A stretch of 21,645 nt of DNA from a virus, in the IMG/VR virus record IMGVR_UViG_3300020055_000181, positions 1 through 21,645 of that record; one strand, given 5' to 3'. Each line of letters starts with the position of its first letter. Positions within the stretch are counted from its first letter, which is position 1. Below the pieces are notes generated by a model, which did no database searches, was not told the DNA's origin, and saw nothing but the letters and a program-made list of their open reading frames with translations. Shown here in pieces: positions 1 through 5,659 of this stretch. A program made the translations under genes and the position numbers.

Positions 1-492
1 GCAGATGCTTACTTATCATCAAATACAGCACACCTAAGTGGAACACAAACATTTAGTGGAGCTAAAACATTCTCAGCAGCAGTTAATATTTCTGACTCAA
101 CCGCTTCAACAACTAAAACAACAGGAGCTCTTATAGTAACTGGTGGTGTTGGTATTAGTGGGGCATTGAATGTAGGTGGTGATGTTGTAGCATACGCATC
201 ATCAGATGAAAGATTAAAAGATAATATAGAACTTATCTCTAACCCAATAGAAAAAGTTCAATCTCTAAAAGGTGTAACTTGGAATTGGAACGAAAATGCA
301 GATGAATTACAACAATCTTTACCAAATGTAGGGGTTATTGCACAAGATGTTGAGAAAGTTCTTCCACAATTAGTAACTGATAGAGATAATGGTTTTAAAG
401 GTGTAGATTATGCCAAACTTACCGGTCTCTTGATAGAAGCTATTAAGGAACAACAAAAACAAATTGACGAATTAAAGTCAAAAATACAATAA
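1..492 (+). CDS. Tail fibre protein, C-terminal part with S74 intramolecular chaperone (partial, 5' end outside window)
   Basis: The reading frame is open from base 1, so this is the last 163 residues of a longer fibre or spike. The first ~65 residues are low-complexity Ser/Thr/Gly-rich fibre sequence with a TGALIVTGGVGISGALNVGG segment typical of phage fibre shafts. From residue 68 comes a peptidase S74 (endosialidase-type) chaperone domain: the SDERLKDNI motif supplies the Ser68-Lys73 dyad that in known S74 proteins performs autocleavage just before the Ser. It is followed by the GVIAQDVEKVLPQ and VDYAKLTGLLIEAIKEQ motifs and a terminal coiled coil. By family knowledge the domain trimerises the fibre and is then released, so the mature protein should end near residue 67 of this fragment. 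A hairpin terminator follows. The domain is confident; the identity of the upstream fibre is unknown. Confidence 0.93.
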   Translation, partial: ADAYLSSNTAHLSGTQTFSGAKTFSAAVNISDSTASTTKTTGALIVTGGVGISGALNVGGDVVAYASSDERLKDNIELISNPIEKVQSLKGVTWNWNENADELQQSLPNVGVIAQDVEKVLPQLVTDRDNGFKGVDYAKLTGLLIEAIKEQQKQIDELKSKIQ

Positions 493-502
493 GAAAGTTA
501 AT

Positions 503-531
503 TCCCTTATATAAGGGATTTTCTTATTTTT
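503..531 (+). terminator. Rho-independent terminator after the S74 fibre gene
   Basis: Perfect palindrome TCCCTTAT/ATAAGGGA (503-518), which folds as a six-base-pair stem with an ATAT loop, followed by a T-rich run to 531. It starts 10 nt after the fibre stop codon and separates that gene from the next fibre operon. Confidence 0.75.
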
Positions 532-567
532 AATAATTATATAATTTGAAAACGGTAAGTCATACAT

Positions 568-2061
568 ATGGCACAAGTAGTAAAACTAAAAAGAACAGCA
601 GTATCTGGTAAAGTTCCTTCTACGAGTAATTTAGAACTCGGAGAATTAGCTATTAATACCTATGATGGTCGAATATTCTTCGAAAAGGATTCCGGTACAC
701 CTTCCATAGAACAAGTTGTTACTACAAATTCCCAAACCACAGGTTCAATAAATGTTAATGGTAATGTAACTGCATCATATTTCTTTGGTGATGGTAGTGG
801 ATTAACAAACATTAGTACAGATATCGGAGAAGTTGCAACTGTAACATCTTCTTTTGATAATTCATCTACAATAAATGTTGGACACAACTTCAATTCTAAA
901 AATGTAATTGTATCTGTATATGATAACAATGATAACCAAATTATACCACAAACTGTATCTTTAACAGACCAAGATACCGTACAAGTAGTTTTATCATCTG
1001 CTCAAAGTGGATTTGTTGTGGTTGCAAAAGGTGGTCATGTTGTTAGTGGTTCTGCGGATGATGCCTCAAACTTAAATGGACAACCTGCTTCATATTATTT
1101 AGATTATGATAATTTTACAAACATTCCAAGTGGAATACTTTCATCATCAAACGAAACATTTACTGAATTTTCTCAATCTGTTGCTTCTGATTTTGCTGGA
1201 CTATCTACTGATTATAATGACCTACAAAACATTCCAAGTGGAATTATAAGTAGTTCATTACAATTAGCAAATACATCAGTATCAAATGAATCATTAAATA
1301 CATTCACTGCTTCTGCAGTAACTGTAAGTGGTAGTGGTACAAGTGGAAGTTTATCTGTATTTAGTGACACACATACAATTGTAAATTCACCCATCACATC
1401 TGTTACATCAGAAACAGTAATTACTCATAATAATAACGGAAATACTGTATTTACAGTATCAGGTTCAAATGGTGAATTACTATCAGTAGATGACGATAAT
1501 ACTGGTAATGTATTTACTGTTAACGATATATCTGGTGTACCAATATTTCAAGTTAACAATGCTATTACTGCATCAACTCACCTTGTTCCATCACAAAATG
1601 TAACCTATGATTTAGGTTCATCTACATTTAGATGGAGGGATTTATATTTAAGTGGTTCTACTATTGATTTAGGTGGAACATTATTACAGAGAGATACCGA
1701 TGGAAATGTAGAATTTAAAGATTCCCAAACCGATGCACTTAAAACACTTAAAATTAAAGAACTTGAAATAGGAGAAGGTGATAATAAAGTAAAACTAAAA
1801 CTTGATGATAATAATAAAGTAAAGTTTGAAGATTCAACATCAGGTGATGCAAAATCAGAATCAACTTTTTATAAAGAAACAGTTTCATCTGCATCAAAAC
1901 ACATAATTACTCATAGTTTGAACGAAGAGTACCCAATAGTTCAGGTATATAACTCAAGTAAAGAGCAGGTAATACCAGAAAACATAACTTCGGTAAATTC
2001 AAATGTTGTTGAATTAGAATTTACATCTAATTTTTCTGGTGTTATCGTTATAAAGGTATAG
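568..2061 (+). CDS. Tail fibre / adhesin-like structural protein
   Basis: 497-aa fibre protein. Residues 1-52 (MAQVVKLKRT, then LELGELAINTYDGRIFFEKD) are the N-terminal virion-attachment type found in many phage fibres and tropism determinants. Residues ~305-330 (LLSVDDDNTGNVFTVNDISG) and ~344-370 (YDLGSSTFRWRDLYLSG) are recurrent shaft modules of marine T4-like fibres. NIPSGI occurs twice (184-190, 221-226). A ~50-aa module occurs twice, at about 106-155 and 449-497, each running H-x-x-N...V-x-VY...Q-x-IP...SGxxVxx. It is rich in Ser/Thr/Asn with no signal peptide, as expected for a virion protein. It starts the four-gene operon 568-5197. The start is supported by fibre N-terminal similarity, while the ribosome-binding site is weak. 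The role is host recognition or fibre structure; the exact ligand is unknown. Confidence 0.85.
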   Translation: MAQVVKLKRTAVSGKVPSTSNLELGELAINTYDGRIFFEKDSGTPSIEQVVTTNSQTTGSINVNGNVTASYFFGDGSGLTNISTDIGEVATVTSSFDNSSTINVGHNFNSKNVIVSVYDNNDNQIIPQTVSLTDQDTVQVVLSSAQSGFVVVAKGGHVVSGSADDASNLNGQPASYYLDYDNFTNIPSGILSSSNETFTEFSQSVASDFAGLSTDYNDLQNIPSGIISSSLQLANTSVSNESLNTFTASAVTVSGSGTSGSLSVFSDTHTIVNSPITSVTSETVITHNNNGNTVFTVSGSNGELLSVDDDNTGNVFTVNDISGVPIFQVNNAITASTHLVPSQNVTYDLGSSTFRWRDLYLSGSTIDLGGTLLQRDTDGNVEFKDSQTDALKTLKIKELEIGEGDNKVKLKLDDNNKVKFEDSTSGDAKSESTFYKETVSSASKHIITHSLNEEYPIVQVYNSSKEQVIPENITSVNSNVVELEFTSNFSGVIVIKV

Positions 2062-2063
2062 AA

Positions 2064-2837
2064 ATGTCAGTAACAGTAAAAGGTAGTACAATACACCATA
2101 GTACAAAAATAAATCCATCAATCACACTTGATTCTTTACAATTATATTATGATGTTGGTAATCGAAATTCATATGTAAGTGGTACAACACTTACTAATAT
2201 GGCTCCAAGTATTTCATCTAATGGAGTTAATGGTACTTTGGATAACTCATCAATGGTACAAACACCAGCAAATAAACATCCATATATTCAAATTGAAACA
2301 GATGATGGTGCAAATCTTAAAAGAATAGCATTAAGTTCTACAATTTCATTAGATACAGATAGTAACAACAGTACAATGTCAGTTTGGTTTTGGTCAGATT
2401 ACGATTCAACTGGTCAATATTCATCATCTCATGCACTTTTTGGTGGAAAATACACAAACTATTGGGCAGTAAAAAACAATTCAGCTACTTCTTACATTAC
2501 TGAAGCAGAAACTAATGGTGGAGTTGATGGAAACCATGATTACTTTGCAAATGGTGAAAGTTTAATATTTGGTGGTTGGAACAATTGGACTGTTGTATGG
2601 AGTGGTGGTAATGCACAAAATTATATAAATGGTTCAAATGTAGGTTCATCTTATGCAATGGCAACTAATTCAGTATTCTCATATAATACGATAGGTTCTA
2701 CTTCAACAGGTAGTGGTGGTGGAGATAGAGGTGGAACTTGGAGATTTGGTGGTTTATTACTTTATAACAAAGCACTATCAACTGCAGAATTAGACCAAAA
2801 TCATAAAGTATTTCAATTAAAATTTAATAGAGGTTAA
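2064..2837 (+). CDS. LamG / concanavalin A-like lectin-fold structural protein
   Basis: 257-aa protein starting 2 nt after the upstream stop. It opens with a short N-terminal strand region, then DSLQLYYDVGNRNSY, the usual entry of LamG-type jelly-roll modules on phage and bacterial adhesins. The body is rich in Trp, Asn, Ser and Gly (MSVWFWSDYD, GGWNNWTVVWSGGNAQNYING) and it closes with LLLYNKALSTAELDQNH, the characteristic LamG_3 end motif. By family knowledge such domains bind glycans; here it is probably a virion-displayed adhesin or fibre tip. It lies between a fibre gene and a glycosyltransferase, and its stop overlaps the next start (TAATG). No catalytic residues are recognised. The fold is fairly sure; the binding target is unknown. 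Confidence 0.8.
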   Translation: MSVTVKGSTIHHSTKINPSITLDSLQLYYDVGNRNSYVSGTTLTNMAPSISSNGVNGTLDNSSMVQTPANKHPYIQIETDDGANLKRIALSSTISLDTDSNNSTMSVWFWSDYDSTGQYSSSHALFGGKYTNYWAVKNNSATSYITEAETNGGVDGNHDYFANGESLIFGGWNNWTVVWSGGNAQNYINGSNVGSSYAMATNSVFSYNTIGSTSTGSGGGDRGGTWRFGGLLLYNKALSTAELDQNHKVFQLKFNRG

Positions 2838-3841
2838 TGTACGATGTTTATTACACAACTGGTGGAGGCCCATGGGTAAACGCCGGAACTGATACTTGGG
2901 TAAATCTATGGATGGAATTGGTTGCACCTAAATTAGATGTAAAACCAATTCTTTTAATTCATAGAAACAAACCCAAAGGTCATGAAGATTATCAATTTCC
3001 AATTGAAACATATTGGCATGGTGAAAATATAGAAAAGTTTGAAGAACTATGTAGGGGTGCAAGACGAATTAATATATTACATGGACATTATACTCCAATG
3101 AGATGTATAGAAGATAATAAAGATAAAATTCATTCAAATGTATTACATAATTCGGTAGACCATGTTTTAAAATCACAAACATTTACAGATGCTTCATTAG
3201 GTTGGCATCCTTTTATTGATTCAAGTTGGGAACAACAAGTATCAGATTGGGCCAAAACAAATATATGGATTGGATTATATAAAATACCATATGATAATAT
3301 AAACATTAAAAATTTCTATGAGTTTAAACACAACAAACTTTTAAGTAAATCAACTAAATTGGGATTTGCTTCAAGATGCGAAGGTAGAAAAAATCCACAT
3401 TATTTAGACAGAAAAGAATCTTTTATTTTTACAAATTCATCTGAATTTAAAATTATTTGGAAAAATGGAGTAAAGGTAGATGTTAGTAAATCAAAAATAT
3501 ATCATTATGATTCTGAATTTAAAGATATATTTTATAATATGGATTGGGGAATATCTCATTCATGTTTTTCGGTAGAACCTTTTGGATATGGTATATTTGA
3601 AGCAGTTGATAGGGGTAAATTACCTATTATTCATAAAGAATGGTGTAGAGAATTGAAGTATCCTTATAGAGCTTCGACTAAAAAAGAATTTGATGATATT
3701 TATATTAAGATAGTAAACTCTTCTTATGAAGAAAAAAATAAATGGTTTTTACACATAAAAGAATATATGATTGATGAATTTTCTGATAAAGATTATTGGA
3801 TTGATTCATTATTACATATTTATAATAGTTTAGGAGAATAA
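2837..3841 (+). CDS. GT-B fold glycosyltransferase (family 1/4-like) in the fibre operon
   Basis: 334-aa protein. Its N-terminus has a Gly-rich loop with a nearby polar stretch (TTGGGPWVNAGTDTWVNLW), as in GT-B enzymes. ASRCEGRKN (~178-186) resembles the Arg/Lys donor-phosphate-binding region. The clearest signature is EPFGYGIFE (247-255), the E-x7-E motif of retaining GT-B glycosyltransferases, followed by GKLPII. The expected reaction is transfer of a sugar from a nucleotide-sugar donor; the acceptor is not visible. It overlaps the lectin gene by one base (TAATG) and abuts the Hint gene, so it is translated with virion adhesins. That suggests, by inference, glycosylation of fibre proteins rather than DNA. 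The sequence is more AT-rich and Lys/Ile-rich than the flanking fibre genes, which is compatible with separate acquisition. It could alternatively modify host surface glycans. Confidence 0.78.
   Translation: MYDVYYTTGGGPWVNAGTDTWVNLWMELVAPKLDVKPILLIHRNKPKGHEDYQFPIETYWHGENIEKFEELCRGARRINILHGHYTPMRCIEDNKDKIHSNVLHNSVDHVLKSQTFTDASLGWHPFIDSSWEQQVSDWAKTNIWIGLYKIPYDNINIKNFYEFKHNKLLSKSTKLGFASRCEGRKNPHYLDRKESFIFTNSSEFKIIWKNGVKVDVSKSKIYHYDSEFKDIFYNMDWGISHSCFSVEPFGYGIFEAVDRGKLPIIHKEWCRELKYPYRASTKKEFDDIYIKIVNSSYEEKNKWFLHIKEYMIDEFSDKDYWIDSLLHIYNSLGE
3815..3836 (+). promoter_or_regulatory. Possible late promoter plus ribosome-binding site for the Hint gene
   Basis: CATATTTATA (3815-3824) differs by one base from the TATATTTATA motif repeated upstream of tail genes and, like the copy at 8055, is followed by ATAGT. 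It lies 19 nt upstream of the Hint gene start, inside the last codons of the glycosyltransferase. AGGAG (3832-3836) is a good ribosome-binding site six bases before ATG. The promoter role is speculative. Confidence 0.35.
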
Positions 3842-3842
3842 T

Positions 3843-4550
3843 ATGCCAACACTTACATCTGGAGATACACTTAGTTTAAATAATTTAGCAGGAGCAACTG
3901 GAAATACTCAAGGAGCTAATGTATCATTGGGAACAATTAAAGGTTCACCATCTGCTGGTGATGATATTGGATTATCAACATTCGCAGTAGATTCAGTAGA
4001 TTCAGTAACTGGATATACCTATTTAGTAGAATCTACTTCAGATACATATGATATGACTTTTACAAGTCCTGGAACAAACTTTGGAATAATATCCGGCTCT
4101 TCGGGTAATTTTACATGGGGAGTAACTGGTGGTAGTTACATTTCTGTAAGTGGAACACCTACATTTAGAGCTACATTATCAGCAGGAGCTATGAACCCAC
4201 AATCTCCAAGTTCTCAAACATCATTATTATCTGCACAATCACATACCATATCTGCTACTTTTGCTGATGGATATAACGACCATATTGGAAGTGGTAATGG
4301 ATATAATGTTCCAAGAACAAAGGCAGTATATTCAATTGATACATATGATGGAAACACTGCATTATGTTTAACTTCAGATTCACCAATATTAAAAGCAGAT
4401 GGAACAATTGTAGAGGCGGGTGAATTAGAAGAAGGAGATATTTTAGATGGATATGCATTAGCAGGATTATCATCTGATTCCGATGGAGATTTCTTAGAAT
4501 GGAATGCTGAAACGCAGGATTATCATCTGATTCTGATGGAGATTTCTTAG
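3843..4550 (+). CDS. Hint/FN3 virion protein, 5' part of a frame-broken gene
   Basis: As it stands this frame encodes 235 aa. Residues 1-~170 are Ser/Thr/Gly-rich beta-type fibre sequence without a recognised family. At Cys175 a Hint (hedgehog/intein) domain begins: CLTSDSPILKADGT followed by AGELEEGD, the N-terminal splicing block. The frame then enters a 53-bp tandem duplication (4461-4566), loses register and stops at 4550 after the aberrant tail QDYHLILMEIS. Removing one copy restores a 433-aa protein ending at 5197, with the rest of the Hint domain and a fibronectin-III domain. AGGAG lies 6 nt before the ATG. The gene starts 1 nt after the glycosyltransferase stop. The duplication may be an assembly artefact, so the true gene is probably intact. 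Confidence 0.82.
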   Translation: MPTLTSGDTLSLNNLAGATGNTQGANVSLGTIKGSPSAGDDIGLSTFAVDSVDSVTGYTYLVESTSDTYDMTFTSPGTNFGIISGSSGNFTWGVTGGSYISVSGTPTFRATLSAGAMNPQSPSSQTSLLSAQSHTISATFADGYNDHIGSGNGYNVPRTKAVYSIDTYDGNTALCLTSDSPILKADGTIVEAGELEEGDILDGYALAGLSSDSDGDFLEWNAETQDYHLILMEIS

Positions 4551-4566
4551 AATGGAATGCTGAAAC
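4461..4566 (+). repeat. 53-bp direct tandem duplication (two copies)
   Basis: Copy 1 spans 4461-4513 and copy 2 spans 4514-4566. They start GCAGGATTAT and end GGAATGCTGAAAC. They are identical except at the 21st base (C at 4481, T at 4534), a synonymous change within Ser-Asp-Ser-Asp-Gly codons. Since 53 is not a multiple of three, the second copy shifts the frame of the Hint gene. Confidence 0.97.
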
Positions 4567-5197
4567 GCTTGATGCAACACCAAAAGAAGTTACAGTAGTT
4601 AGTGTTATTTATTCTTTTGCTCAAAGATACTATAATATTAATGATGGTGAAATCACTGCAACTGGTGAACATCCATTTTTAGTAAAAGATGTTATAAGTG
4701 GTGATTATAAATTTAAAGAAATTATTACAATAGAAGAAGGTGATAAACTTATTAAACAAGGAACAAGTGGTATCGAAGAAGTAGAGGTAATATCTAAAGT
4801 TGCTGTAAATGAAACAACAGAGATTGTATCAATTGATGTTGAAGAACAAGATACTTATTTAGTTAATGGATATATTTCACATAATAAAGGTACAAGTGGT
4901 TCTCATACTGATTTAGGAGCATCATCAGCACCTACTGGATTATCATATTCATCACCATCTGTATCATGGACAGCTCCATCATCAACAGGTGATACTGGTA
5001 TTACAGGTTATGATTTCCAAATTGATAACGATTCTAACTTTGGTTCACTTATTGCAGATGTTTCAGAGTGGAGTTCAACTTCGGTTGAAGTATTAGTTGG
5101 ATATTCATTATCACCAGGTACTACATATTATTTTAGAGTAAGAGCGATTGACCATGGATTAAAATCTTCATGGGCATCATTCTCATTTACGGCATAA
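4511..5197 (+). pseudogene. Hint/FN3 virion protein, 3' part (rest of Hint domain plus fibronectin-III), out of frame
   Basis: This frame is open from 4511 to the TAA at 5195-5197 (228 codons) and has no recognisable start of its own, so it is the continuation of the gene beginning at 3843. It carries TGEHPF (codons 4661-4675), matching the intein block B T-x-x-H, and the C-terminal block DTYLVNGYISHN (ending at Asn codon 4883-4885). In the restored 433-aa protein these are His259 and Asn330. The residue after Asn is Lys, not Cys/Ser/Thr, so classical intein splicing is not expected. A-type bacterial intein-like domains, which tolerate other residues, or simple autocleavage fit better. From about 4912 a fibronectin type III domain follows (APTGLSY, VSWTAP, ITGYDFQI, TYYFRVRA). 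It is probably a surface-exposed adhesin or tail accessory protein. Confidence 0.85.
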
Positions 5198-5223
5198 TAT
5201 TTTTTATGTTTGAGAAAAAATCA

Positions 5224-5233
5224 TATATTTATA
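5224..5233 (+). promoter_or_regulatory. Putative late promoter (TATATTTATA) for the coiled-coil gene
   Basis: Exact TATATTTATA in the intergenic gap, 35 nt before the ATG at 5268. It is one of five identical motifs, each placed 25-43 nt upstream of a tail gene. No TTG is found at -33 spacing, which fits a phage-specific late promoter rather than a host promoter. Confidence 0.6.
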
Positions 5234-5267
5234 TATATAAACAAAACATTAAATAAAATATATCAAA

Positions 5268-5579
5268 ATGGCAAACACAATTCAGTTTACAGAAGAAGAA
5301 GTTTCACAGATTAATCAATTAAGACAAGATGTTTCAAATGTGTTTACACAATTAGGACAACTTCAAATTGAAAAAGAAAGAAGAATTAGTGAACTTGATG
5401 GGTTTAAAGAACAACTTCTAAACAAACACAAAGAGTTACAACAAACAGAAGAAGAATTATTCAAAGGATTGAATGAAAAATATGGTGATGGAAATTATGA
5501 CCCAGCAACAAATACATTCACTCCTACTGAAAAATCTGAAAAATCTGAAGAATCGGTAGAAGAATCGGTTACTAATTAA
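5268..5579 (+). CDS. Small coiled-coil protein upstream of the tail sheath (unknown function)
   Basis: 103-aa acidic protein. Residues ~8-72 form a heptad-rich helix (VSQINQLRQDVSNVFTQLGQ, ERRISELDGFKEQL, ELQQTEEELFKGL), followed by a short EKYGDGNYDPATNTFTP segment and an acidic Ser/Glu-rich tail with repeated EKSE and EESV units. The GNYDP-x-TNTFTP type of ending is reminiscent of small conserved proteins in T4-like marine phages, but I cannot name the family. It has its own upstream promoter-like motif and a downstream hairpin, so it may be expressed as a single-gene transcript. Its position before the sheath suggests a virion or tail-assembly role; that is inference from context only. Confidence 0.8.
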   Translation: MANTIQFTEEEVSQINQLRQDVSNVFTQLGQLQIEKERRISELDGFKEQLLNKHKELQQTEEELFKGLNEKYGDGNYDPATNTFTPTEKSEKSEESVEESVTN

Positions 5580-5586
5580 ATAAAAT

Positions 5587-5610
5587 AATACTTTAGAAAA
5601 AGTATTTTAT
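5587..5610 (+). terminator. AT-rich hairpin terminator after the coiled-coil gene
   Basis: Perfect 8-bp stem AATACTTT (5587-5594) / AAAGTATT (5599-5606) with an AGAA loop, followed by TTAT. It is AT-rich, so only moderately strong. Its tail runs directly into the next promoter motif. Confidence 0.55.
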
Positions 5611-5617
5611 ATTTATA
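5608..5617 (+). promoter_or_regulatory. Putative late promoter (TATATTTATA) for the tail sheath gene
   Basis: Exact TATATTTATA, 43 nt before the sheath ATG, immediately after a hairpin. No TTG at -33 spacing. A strong ribosome-binding site, AAGGAG (5645-5650), lies nine bases before the start codon, suiting an abundant structural protein. Confidence 0.6.
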
Positions 5618-5659
5618 TGTGTACATTTACACAAGATAATTAACAAGGAGTAATATAAA

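Noticed and set aside
540-560. TATATAATTTG upstream of the fibre gene as promoter
   Set aside because: Does not match TATATTTATA or the TTG-N20-TATATTTA class, and no -33 element is visible. The fibre operon may still have a promoter here, but it cannot be supported.
4255-4473. 72-aa minus-strand open frame in the Hint gene region
   Set aside because: Antisense of clear coding sequence, made of Leu/His/Ile repeats; no supporting signals.
4511-5197. Independent gene downstream of the duplication
   Set aside because: No usable start codon in this frame and its product begins mid-Hint domain; it is the continuation of the gene at 3843.
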